NCBI RefSeq assembly: GCF_016862435.1
Contig: NZ_BOMY01000064.1
Span: 124,001 to 188,000, forward strand
Reading direction: 5' to 3'
Source: Paractinoplanes tereljensis
GTDB taxonomy: Bacteria; Actinomycetota; Actinomycetes; Mycobacteriales; Micromonosporaceae
DNA: 64,000 nucleotides
Shown here: piece by piece, positions 25,498 through 33,317 of the stretch
Numbering within the stretch: position 1 is the first letter of the stretch
Layout of the letters: each line of letters begins with the position of its first letter
Made by a program: the position numbers and the translations under genes
Notes under the pieces: model-generated
Told to the model about the DNA's origin: nothing
Seen by the model: only the letters and a program-made list of their open reading frames with translations
The model's database searches: none

Positions 25498-27006
25498 TTG
25501 ACTGTGCCGTCCGTCCCGTTCACCCCGATCGTGGTCGCTGACCCCGCCGGCGTCGCCGGCGATCTCGCCGCCGCGCTCCCCGGCTACGTCCACCACGTAC
25601 AAAGCGAACCGGTCATCGCCGCTGCGCAGAACCTCGGCGCGCGGACGGTGCATCTGGTGGTGCCCGACGACGGCTCCGACGCCCCGATCGACCCGCCCCC
25701 GCAACCATCCGACGCCTACCGCGATGCCATTCGCGACGCCGAACAGTTCCCCGAATCCGTCGAGACCGTCGTCTTGGACGGCTGCTACCAGCCCGAGCTG
25801 GCCGACCGCCTGGCCGTATCCGGTATCAGTGTTCTGGGCCTGCCGGGCCGTCTTGGCCGGGAACGAGCCACCGCCTTCGCCGTCACCTGGTACAGCGCCG
25901 CGCGAACCATGCCGCCGCGCGAGGCCTTCGACGAGGCACTCGCCGCCACCGGTCTGCACCACCTGCCCGATCAGTTGCAACCCCACTGGCACGACCGCGA
26001 CCCGGCCGCCCGTGCTGTCTTCCGGGGTCCGGCCGACGTGGAACCCACGAAGGTCACCGTCTGGTACGGCACCAACCGGCAGCCCAGCGACGACGCGGAC
26101 TACTACACCGCTGAGCCCGACGACCAGCTGCACCTGGGCCGCTGCGTCGTACACGTCCCGGCCAGTGTGCCAGTCGGGCGCTTGCGCGGACGCCGCTCAC
26201 GCCGCGGCACCGAACCCAGCAGCTACCAGATCACCGAGCATGAAACTCTCGACACCCTCACCCTGCTCCGCGAAGGCCTCGAGGCCGAATCCGTCGGCCG
26301 GCGCAGCGCCCTCGTCTATATCCACGGATACAAAACCCGCTTCAAAGAAGCCGTCACCCGCGCCGCGCAACTGCACAGCGACCTCAAGTATCCCGGCACG
26401 ACCGCCGCGTTCAGCTGGCCGTCACAGGGCACCGCGAACGGCTACTGGGCCGACGAGGAAGCCGTCCAGCACGCCGAACGCTACCTCCTGCAATTCCTCA
26501 CCCAGCTGCATGACGACGTGCACCCCGAACGCATCGATATCTTGGCCCACAGCATGGGCAACCGGGCCATGCTTCGGGTCGCCATGCGCATCGCCGACGC
26601 CCTGCCCCACTCCACCGACTTACGGCTGGGCAACGTCATCCTGGCCGCAGCCGACGTCGGACGCCGCTTCTTCACCACCGAGGCACCGGCCTACCCGCGC
26701 ATCAGCGACACGGTCACCGCCTACACCGGCGCCGCCGACCGCGCCCTGCAAGCCAGCAGAATCATGCACCACGTGGCACGAGCCGGCCTGACACCGCCGC
26801 TGACACTGGTCGACGGCATCACCACCATCGAGACCACGGACCTCGACCTCGATCTGCTCGGCCACAGCTACTACGCCCAAGCCCGAGAAGTCCTCGCAGA
26901 CATTAATGCCGTCCTGTACGGCCGCCACGACCCGCAGTCGCGAGTCGGACTCGCGCAGGCGATGGATTCCCCCACCGGGAAGCCCTATTGGAAGTTCCGC
27001 CCCTGA
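25498..27006 (+). CDS. DUF900-type alpha/beta hydrolase with caspase-like N-terminal domain
   Basis: This 502-aa protein begins at TTG 25498, six bases after GGAGG; GTG 25504 is an alternative. Residues about 175-490 are a DUF900 alpha/beta hydrolase. It has VTVWYGTNR as the entry strand, LVYIHGYKT (oxyanion loop), AAFSWPSQG, the nucleophile elbow LAHSMGN (Ser352), the acid in LAAADVG, and His456 in LGHSYY. The N-terminal 170 residues contain VETVVLDGCYQPELADRLA (C96), then VLGLPGRLGRERATAFAVTWYSA. This is the layout of the Cys half of CHAT/caspase-like domains, but no HG dyad partner is visible. It is the last gene of the CHAT operon. The likely role is a lipase or esterase effector controlled by the proteases, which is inference. 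Confidence 0.75.
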   Translation: MTVPSVPFTPIVVADPAGVAGDLAAALPGYVHHVQSEPVIAAAQNLGARTVHLVVPDDGSDAPIDPPPQPSDAYRDAIRDAEQFPESVETVVLDGCYQPELADRLAVSGISVLGLPGRLGRERATAFAVTWYSAARTMPPREAFDEALAATGLHHLPDQLQPHWHDRDPAARAVFRGPADVEPTKVTVWYGTNRQPSDDADYYTAEPDDQLHLGRCVVHVPASVPVGRLRGRRSRRGTEPSSYQITEHETLDTLTLLREGLEAESVGRRSALVYIHGYKTRFKEAVTRAAQLHSDLKYPGTTAAFSWPSQGTANGYWADEEAVQHAERYLLQFLTQLHDDVHPERIDILAHSMGNRAMLRVAMRIADALPHSTDLRLGNVILAAADVGRRFFTTEAPAYPRISDTVTAYTGAADRALQASRIMHHVARAGLTPPLTLVDGITTIETTDLDLDLLGHSYYAQAREVLADINAVLYGRHDPQSRVGLAQAMDSPTGKPYWKFRP

Positions 27007-27648
27007 CCTTCGCGGCCATCAAAACGACGATATTGAGGATGGCTGCCTGGCCGCATTCGCGTGGCTGGCCAGTGAGCCATCGCACGTTGGGTGTTTCGCT
27101 GGTTCGAAGCCGAGGCGCGCGCCGGCCTGCCAACCCGACACCGTCAACCGCTGCCGCGCCTACCTCGACAACGACCTCATCCCCGCCTCCAGCGCGATCC
27201 GCCTGGAACGCCCCAGCGACGCGCAGGCCGCCCAGCTCATCCGCCGCGAACTCGACGCCGGCCGTCGCCTGGTCACCCTGCGCGGGCGGCGCGTCGGCAC
27301 AAAACCGACTACCGCGCTTCGAAGAAACGAATGCAACGATTCGAGTGCACCGCGCCCGACGACATGCGTCAGCCGCGGACGTTCCGGGAAAGGTGAGCGC
27401 GACACATCGCGGCGACTGGCCGCAACGTCTACAACAACAGCCGAGCTCTCGTTGAGCGCGATCTTGTGATGCCGGACCGCCGGCGCCTGCCGGACACCGG
27501 TTCGTTCCATCCTCTAGCCTGAAGGCAGGAACGATTCCTCAGCCAGGACGAACCTTGCGCACCACACTGGCAGTGTGGGGGTCACCCATCACCCCTACCG
27601 GCCAATATCGAGAATAACCGATTCAGTGCTGCCCCATTTGCGACACGC
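27007..27648. other. Intergenic, possible gene debris
   Basis: A plus-strand translation around 27130-27300 (NRCRAYLDNDLIPASSAIRL, then AAQLIRRELDAGRRL) looks protein-like but has no start, and its downstream text loses coherence. I cannot name a family. A 7-bp hairpin with a 3-nt loop (27562-27578, CCACACT/AGTGTGG) lies between the convergent CHAT operon and the 721-aa gene. It lacks a T-tract and is a weak terminator candidate. Confidence 0.35.
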
Positions 27649-29814
27649 TCACTCGCCGCTGCGATAGGCATGCAGCCAACCAATGTCGTAGTTGCCCGCG
27701 GTCGCGACCAGGCCAGCGCAGAGCCAGATCATCGCGGGAAACAGGTCGATGCCCAGCAGGTCACTCAAGTCGCTCACGGTGGGATCATCGGTGCCCGTAC
27801 GGTCGGCGAGGATCGCACGGCCTTCGGGATGGCCGGCGATGGAGGAGACGACCGCCGCGGGACCTGCGTAGCCGGCGCCGAAGGTGGTGCCGAGCCAGGT
27901 GACAGCGCCGTCCAGTTGCTGCGGCGTGACGTCGAGGTCACGCATGGCCAGCAGGTAGCCCATCCCTTGGGCGATCACGTGAGCGATCAGGCGTCCGCCT
28001 TCGTCCGGGTCGTCGAGCTTGACCAGCGACTCGATGAGGTCGCGGGCGATGCCCGGCGTTCGGCGATCGAGGATCGCGGCGGTCAGTTGTTCGCAGAGAT
28101 CCGTGGCCTCGAGGTTGAAATCGACGGCGTCCCCGCCGGGGTCGTGGTTGCCGCTGCTGCTGGTCGCGGCGAAAGCCGCCAGCAGAACAGCAAGACGGGT
28201 CTCGGGAGTGACCACACCGGTGGCGGCGGCGTCCACAGCGGCGGTGAGGTCGGCGTCGGCCCATGCTCGGGCGAACTCCTTGGCCGTAGCGGCCGCTGAG
28301 GGCGATTGGGTGAGCCGATCGAGCAGGTCCGTGGCCATGCTGTCGAGAACGGTCCGGGCCAGGTAGGCGTCATCAATCTGCGTGGCAGTGGCCTGTGGCA
28401 TCCGGTCCAGCAGCGAGGCGGCGTAGCTCGGGCTGCCGGCTGCGGTGTGCAGGGCCGAGATGGCCGCTCCGATGCGGAGTTTGCGTAGTTGCTCGTTGGG
28501 GTCGACGACGGTGCCGGGGTGGGTGCTCAGGTAGCGGGTGATGGCGTCGTGCCATTCGCGGCGATCGCTGTCGTTGCGGAAGTTGCCGTCAAGGCCGGGC
28601 AGCAGCCCATCGGTGTGCTGTGTGGCGTAGATCCAGGCTGGGGACATGTCGAGTGCCTCCAGCCAGGCGACGCTACTGTTTTCCGCTGTCAGTGGGTCGA
28701 TGGGGGTGGGCTCGTCCGCAGCCGGGTCGAAGAAGATCGGCTCGTCGGGAGCCGGGGGGCGGCCGAACTTTTCCTCGAAGCGTTCCCGTTGTGTCCGCAG
28801 CGTCGCAGCTGCGCCCTCGCCGAGTTTCACGACGGTGTGTTCACGGGTGCTGACCTGCCCGAAGCCGAGCTCGAAGGCAAGCGCCGGCAAGGCCAGGCCG
28901 GGGCTGCTGTGCCAGCGGCGGTCCTGCGCACGCACGTCGGCGGTGAACGCGGGCAGGCTATGAAGCCGGGCGAGGATGTCTGGTGTGCTCAACTGCCGGG
29001 CTGCGCCGTTGCGGATGGTGTCGACCACGGGGACCAGCGGCGAGTCGTCGTCCAGACCCTGCGCCCATGCCTCGGCCCGCTCACCGGCGTCGGCCAGCAA
29101 CTCGTCCGGCTGCGCGACCAGCGCCAGATACAGGGCCGGCAACAGCGCGGCAGCTTCGGTGGTGGCGTTGATCCCGGCCCGGCCGAGTACCGACATGCCC
29201 TGACGGAGCGCGTCAGCGGCCGTGCCGTCGTGCGGCACGTCCAACTCCGAGGTGACGGAGGCGAGGAAACGCTCGACCCGTTCGGCGGCGTTGTCCGCGG
29301 GCGGCGGCAACGCGGCCCGCTCCGAGGGACCGGTTACCGCCCGGCTGCTGGCCAACGCAACACCCGGCAGCAGTTCACGGGGAAGCTTGCGCTGATCGAG
29401 TCGCGCGTCCTCCACCAGCCCGGCGATGATCAGCATCAGCTCGCCATCGTCGACCGGCCGGCCGAACTGTTCGCTGGCGCGCACAGCGGTACGCACGAAC
29501 GCTTCGATGCCTTTGCCGTGCACCGTGCCGCGCAGGAGGTCCAGCCAGCGGTCACGGGTGTTGGCGAACTCGTAAATATCGGCGAACCGCTGCGGGAATG
29601 CGGTTCCCAGCACCAGAGCGTCCAACGGATCCAGTTGGTCGTACCAGTCCGGTGCGTCGTCGTCGATCTGCGCCATGCCCAGCGCGCCGTAGCCCTGGGC
29701 GTAGGCGCCGGCCAGGCTCAGCCGGCCCGGCTCGTTGAACCGCAGCAGGCGGCTCAACGCGGCTTCCCCGTCCTTGCGGGCTGCGGCGATATCGGGCTGA
29801 CTCGGCTCAGGCAT
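27649..29814 (-). CDS. Unrecognised 721-aa protein
   Basis: I do not recognise this family. It is Ala/Leu/Asp-rich and mostly helical by composition, with no P-loop, catalytic triad or cysteine motif. Short hydrophobic stretches near the C-terminus (MIWLCAGLVATAGNY) are too weak to call a membrane anchor. Recurrent segments such as LAVLLAAFAATSSSGN and LLPALYLALVAQPDELL suggest a helical scaffold. Coding signal is strong: the frame is open over 2.1 kb with GC-rich third positions. It is convergent with the CHAT operon and could be a partner or substrate of the CHAT proteases, but nothing in the sequence proves this. Confidence 0.6.
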   Translation of the reverse strand: MPEPSQPDIAAARKDGEAALSRLLRFNEPGRLSLAGAYAQGYGALGMAQIDDDAPDWYDQLDPLDALVLGTAFPQRFADIYEFANTRDRWLDLLRGTVHGKGIEAFVRTAVRASEQFGRPVDDGELMLIIAGLVEDARLDQRKLPRELLPGVALASSRAVTGPSERAALPPPADNAAERVERFLASVTSELDVPHDGTAADALRQGMSVLGRAGINATTEAAALLPALYLALVAQPDELLADAGERAEAWAQGLDDDSPLVPVVDTIRNGAARQLSTPDILARLHSLPAFTADVRAQDRRWHSSPGLALPALAFELGFGQVSTREHTVVKLGEGAAATLRTQRERFEEKFGRPPAPDEPIFFDPAADEPTPIDPLTAENSSVAWLEALDMSPAWIYATQHTDGLLPGLDGNFRNDSDRREWHDAITRYLSTHPGTVVDPNEQLRKLRIGAAISALHTAAGSPSYAASLLDRMPQATATQIDDAYLARTVLDSMATDLLDRLTQSPSAAATAKEFARAWADADLTAAVDAAATGVVTPETRLAVLLAAFAATSSSGNHDPGGDAVDFNLEATDLCEQLTAAILDRRTPGIARDLIESLVKLDDPDEGGRLIAHVIAQGMGYLLAMRDLDVTPQQLDGAVTWLGTTFGAGYAGPAAVVSSIAGHPEGRAILADRTGTDDPTVSDLSDLLGIDLFPAMIWLCAGLVATAGNYDIGWLHAYRSGE

Positions 29815-29962
29815 CAGTGACGCTCTCCCCTGCGGCTATGTGTGGATGTGTGTCGATCATTCGGTGAATGTGCCAACAGCGCAGTCAGGCTTTTGACGTC
29901 CGATCCCTACCGATGTCCACCGATGTCCACCGATGTTCCCGGCGCAGCCATCGCTGGGCAAG
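29815..29962. repeat. Promoter region with 10-bp direct repeats
   Basis: The 148-bp gap contains CGATGTCCAC twice in tandem (29911-29930) and a third imperfect copy (29931-29940). The 10-bp period matches one DNA helical turn, so a protein could contact the same face repeatedly. It lies upstream of the 721-aa gene (start 29814) and downstream of the small 104-aa gene. Confidence 0.5.
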
Positions 29963-30277
29963 TCACCCGGCCGAGCGACGGCTCGTGCCAGGTGCTCTGG
30001 AGGCTGCCTTGCGGCGCGCTTTGGCAGAGCGCTCAGCAAGTTGCAGCATGTACGCCCTGCGCGCGTGCAACGCCATCTGCTCACGCACTCCCGGCTCGAG
30101 CACGCCCAGCGGATCCACCTGGCGCTCGAACCGGGCCAGGAACGACGCCGTCGCCGGCGCGGTACGACCGGCCCGGTCGGCGGTGTTCGCCCACGACGCA
30201 TGCGCGGCGATCCGCGCCCGGCGGCTACGCTGCGCCAGCGTCAACCCGCCCTCGCCACTCCCCCGCCCCTCCCCCAT
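29963..30277 (-). CDS. Small conserved actinobacterial protein
   Basis: This is a basic helical protein of 104 aa. Its core reads RRARIAAHASWANTADRAGRT, then FLARFERQVDP..VL...R...A..ARRAYMLQLAERSAKARR. This resembles a widespread group of small uncharacterised actinobacterial proteins that I recall from mobile or plasmid-like regions; a role is not established. It begins only 2 bp after the stop of the recombinase gene at 30280, so the two are co-transcribed. The many Arg residues suggest nucleic-acid contact, which is inference. Confidence 0.6.
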   Translation of the reverse strand: MGEGRGSGEGGLTLAQRSRRARIAAHASWANTADRAGRTAPATASFLARFERQVDPLGVLEPGVREQMALHARRAYMLQLAERSAKARRKAASRAPGTSRRSAG

Positions 30278-30279
30278 TG

Positions 30280-31239
30280 TCAGACCCGCTCACCGATCCG
30301 CAGCCGCGCATGAGTCACCTGCGCCCGCTCGGCCGCGGCGCTGGCACCGTAGCGGCGCGGCATCTCGTCGGACGCCCAGCCGAGCACCATCATCAGGTCG
30401 CCGGTATCACCGCCGGCCAGTTTCCACTCGTGCGCGAAGTTGTGCCGCCACCGGTGCGCGTGCACGTTGTCGACGCCAGCCATCTGTCCGCGGCGTCGCA
30501 GCATGAGTTTGATGCCGTTGGACGACAGCGGCGTGTCGCCGTTCGCGGGCAGCCAGACCGCCGGCGAGGCGGCAGCACGCCGCCGGGCGCGGCCCCGCAG
30601 ATATTTGCTCAGGGCGCGGCCGGTGCGGGGACCGAACCGGACCCGGCGGTCTTTCATGCCTTTGCCGTGAAACAGCAGCGAATCGTGATCGAGATCGAGG
30701 TCGTCGAGGGCGAGGCCGGCGACCTCCGACAGACGTGCCCCGGTGTTGTAGAGAACCCGGATGATCGCCTCGTCACGCAGCGCCAGGAAGTCCCCGCCCC
30801 GGCAGGTCCCGAGGACCTTGGCGGTGTCGTCGTCGCCGAGGATCGGGATCAGCCGCTGCTCGGTCTTGGGCTGTTTCACCCGATCGAGTGGGGACCGGTC
30901 GAGGTCTTCCTCCGCGACCAGCCACTTGAAGAACTGCTGCAGTCCCTTGTGCTTGTTCAGCGCCGTCGACGCGGACCGGGTGCGCACCATCCACGCCTGG
31001 AACTCCTCCACGTGGCCGCGCCGCACGTCGGCTGGATCGCTGGCGGCCGCCTGCACGTCCGGTGTGTCTGTCTCGTCGAGCAGGTACCGGTCGAGCTGCG
31101 CGACCGCGAGAAGGTAGTTGTATCGGGTGGTCTCCGGATAGTTGCCCGCCCGCAGGCTCCGGTCCCAGTCGCGTATGTAGTCGAACCACACCGGTGTGAC
31201 GCCGCGGCAGACCTTGGTCAGGTCCAGCACATCCGTCAC
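30280..31239 (-). CDS. Tyrosine recombinase/integrase 1
   Basis: This is an integrase of about 319 aa. The start is uncertain: GTG 31239 or GTG 31230 are preferred to the open frame reaching 31290, because GAGGGGG lies just upstream. The SAM-like N-terminal DNA-binding domain includes WDRSLRAGNYPETTRYNYLLAV. The catalytic domain shows Arg in TGARLSEVAGL, a Lys hairpin (HGKGMKDRRVRFG), the H-x-x-R box HRWRHNFAHE, and the C-terminal MPRRYG with the nucleophilic Tyr. The second box His is replaced by Trp (LGWAS), a substitution allowed in the family. It is closely related to the second recombinase at 32121, probably a duplicated pair. Confidence 0.85.
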   Translation of the reverse strand: MTDVLDLTKVCRGVTPVWFDYIRDWDRSLRAGNYPETTRYNYLLAVAQLDRYLLDETDTPDVQAAASDPADVRRGHVEEFQAWMVRTRSASTALNKHKGLQQFFKWLVAEEDLDRSPLDRVKQPKTEQRLIPILGDDDTAKVLGTCRGGDFLALRDEAIIRVLYNTGARLSEVAGLALDDLDLDHDSLLFHGKGMKDRRVRFGPRTGRALSKYLRGRARRRAAASPAVWLPANGDTPLSSNGIKLMLRRRGQMAGVDNVHAHRWRHNFAHEWKLAGGDTGDLMMVLGWASDEMPRRYGASAAAERAQVTHARLRIGERV

Positions 31240-31406
31240 CCCCTCGACACCGACAGGTGATCGACCGCGACGTCCGCGTGCGGCAAGCATCAGCGGGGCC
31301 GCGGCCGATCAACTGTCTCGAGCATGATTCGCGCTGCCGCCGGGGGGAACCTGTCACCACCTGTGCCGACCTGACGGGAGGGGACGACCCTTGACTCGCC
31401 AGATCA

Positions 31407-32039
31407 TCACTTCGCGGCCTGTCCCGCCGCGGGACTCGCCTGCTCCGCCGTTCTGGCGGGCACCGAACCCGGCGGCCAGACCAGATGGGATGCCAAATCC
31501 AGCAGGGTCAGCGCGAGGGCATCGGCGGCCAGCGTCGCCGAGCCGTTCGGCGTGAACAGGCTGACCCCGCCGCACCGGTGGCAGTACCAGCAACGCTTCC
31601 ACAGCCACAGCGCGCGGTCGGCCACCGTCCGCGATCTGCTCAGGTCGGCGCTACGTGCGCGAACCAGCAACCAGCCGGCAGCCGCAAGCGCGACCATCAC
31701 CATGGCGCCGGTCTTGCCGTGTGCGCCGGCGGAAGCCACGACGGTGTCCAGACTCCTCGCTGCGCCGAGCGTCGTCACAATGGCGAGGAGAGCCAGGCTC
31801 GCGGGCGGGCGCGGGCCTCGGGGTGGCGCGAGGGCCGATGCCAGTCGGCTGGTGTGGACAGCGTGGGCCCGCACCGGTACGGCGTAGCCGTACGGCCCGG
31901 TCACCTGGCCGTGCACGACGGTCGTGGTGCGCTGCTGGCGGACAACGGCTTCGACTCGCGACAGCCGGTCGGGGCGTGCGCAGCGCAGGCAGGAAGGAGA
32001 AGTGCCGGCCGGAACCGGAAAGGGAATTTCTCGTCTCAT
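31407..32039 (-). CDS. Membrane protein with zinc-ribbon-type cysteine clusters
   Basis: This is a 210-aa protein with start ATG 32039 behind GAGG. A CLRC pair lies near the N-terminus (C17, C20). Two hydrophobic segments follow (about 80-105 and 115-135), separated by a short polar loop. A second cluster, CWYCHRCGG, lies near 170. The polar C-terminus is Ala/Pro rich. The family is unknown to me. Its position between two tandem recombinase genes, all on the same strand, suggests it belongs to the integration module. It could also be an unrelated passenger. Confidence 0.55.
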   Translation of the reverse strand: MRREIPFPVPAGTSPSCLRCARPDRLSRVEAVVRQQRTTTVVHGQVTGPYGYAVPVRAHAVHTSRLASALAPPRGPRPPASLALLAIVTTLGAARSLDTVVASAGAHGKTGAMVMVALAAAGWLLVRARSADLSRSRTVADRALWLWKRCWYCHRCGGVSLFTPNGSATLAADALALTLLDLASHLVWPPGSVPARTAEQASPAAGQAAK

Positions 32040-32120
32040 CGCATCCTCGATCCGCGTTTACAGGCTGATGATCAGCCCGAGCGGTGGCGGGACCAGGAGC
32101 CCGGTCCCGCCACCCCCGGT

Positions 32121-33086
32121 TCAGACCCTCTCGCCGATGCCAAGCTGGGTCTGGAGTTCCTGAGCACGTTCGGCGGCGGCGCTACGTCCGTAGCGGCGCG
32201 GCATCGCATCCGACGACCAGCCCAGCAGCAGCATCAGGTCGCCGGTGTTGCCGCCGGCGCGGTGCCATTCGTGGGCGTAGTTGTGCCGCCACCGGTGTGC
32301 ATACACGTGCCCGAGCCCGGCGGCCTTGCCGCGCCGTTTGAGCATCAGCTTGATCCCGTTCGGGGTCAGCGCGACCTTGCCCCGCTCGGCCATCCACAAC
32401 TGCGGGATCTCGTCGGCGTAACGCCGCTTGGCCCGAGCCCGCAGGTACGCGCTGATCGCTTTCGCGGTCTTCGGGCCGAACCGCACGCGCCGTTGTTTGG
32501 CGCCTTTGCCGTGCAGCAGAATCGACTGGGTGTTCATGTCCAGATCGGTCAGCATCAGCAGGCCGATCTCCGACAACCGGGAGCCGGTGTTGTAGAACAG
32601 CCGGATGATCGCCTCGTCGCGCAGCGCGGAGAAGTCCTTCTTCTCGCGAACGCTGTCGAGCAGCTTCTTGGTCTCCCAGTCCTTCATCACCGGGACCAAC
32701 TTGTCCTCGGTCTTCGGCTGCGGCACCCGCAGCATCGGCGAGGATTCGATCTCCTCCTCACCGACAAGCCATTTGAAGAACTGCTGCAAGGCTTTGTGCT
32801 TGTTCAGCGCGGTGGTCGCCTTACGCGTTTGCAGCATCCATCCCTGGAACGCCTCCAGGTGCCGTTTCTTCACCGCGGCCGGGCCCTGCGCGGCGGCGGA
32901 GCCGGCGTACTCGGATTCCTCCGAGCGCAGATACCGGGCCAATTGCGCGGCGGCGATCAGATAGTTGTAGCGGGTCGTCTCCGGGTGGTTCGCGGCCTTC
33001 AGCGACCGGTCCCAGTCGCGGATCAGGCCGCCCCAGTCGGTCTCGTCGAGGCCGTCACAGAGGGTGTCGAGCTGGTACAGGGCCAT
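32121..33086 (-). CDS. Tyrosine recombinase/integrase 2, next to tRNA-Pro
   Basis: This is a 321-aa integrase. The N-terminal SAM-like domain (WDRSLKAANHPETTRYNYLIAA) and the catalytic domain match recombinase 1 segment by segment. Shared elements are Arg in TGSRLSEIGLL, a Lys hairpin (HGKGAKQRRVRFG), HRWRHNYAHEW, LGWSSDAMPRRYG (Tyr nucleophile), and the same C-terminal ending GERV. The gene starts 108 bp from the 3' end of tRNA-Pro, the usual place for an integrase that uses the tRNA 3' end as its attachment site. The mobile DNA would then extend leftward across the CHAT/STAND region. Confidence 0.88.
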   Translation of the reverse strand: MALYQLDTLCDGLDETDWGGLIRDWDRSLKAANHPETTRYNYLIAAAQLARYLRSEESEYAGSAAAQGPAAVKKRHLEAFQGWMLQTRKATTALNKHKALQQFFKWLVGEEEIESSPMLRVPQPKTEDKLVPVMKDWETKKLLDSVREKKDFSALRDEAIIRLFYNTGSRLSEIGLLMLTDLDMNTQSILLHGKGAKQRRVRFGPKTAKAISAYLRARAKRRYADEIPQLWMAERGKVALTPNGIKLMLKRRGKAAGLGHVYAHRWRHNYAHEWHRAGGNTGDLMLLLGWSSDAMPRRYGRSAAAERAQELQTQLGIGERV

Positions 33087-33156
33087 GGATCGTCACCTGC
33101 CGAGTCAAGGGGTCTACAAGCGGCGTGCTCGACCCGGCAGAACGTCCCATGATCAC

Positions 33157-33188
33157 AAAAGAGGGCCTCTGACCTGCAGAGACCCTCT
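33157..33188 (-). terminator. Intrinsic terminator of tRNA-Pro
   Basis: A 12-bp stem (33060s numbering: arms 33160-33171 and 33177-33188, one mismatch) with a 5-nt loop is followed on the minus strand by a T-run (AAAA at 33157-33160 on plus). It lies immediately downstream of the tRNA 3' end. Confidence 0.75.
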
Positions 33189-33193
33189 CGCTG

Positions 33194-33267
<74 letters not shown>

Positions 33268-33317
33268 ATCCCACCCGGCAGCTTCACCGCGCGGCAACAA
33301 CTACACCTTACCAACCC

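Noticed and set aside
27562..27578. Intrinsic terminator between the CHAT operon and the 721-aa gene
   Set aside because: The stem is only 7 bp and there is no T-run; I kept it as a weak hairpin in the intergenic entry.
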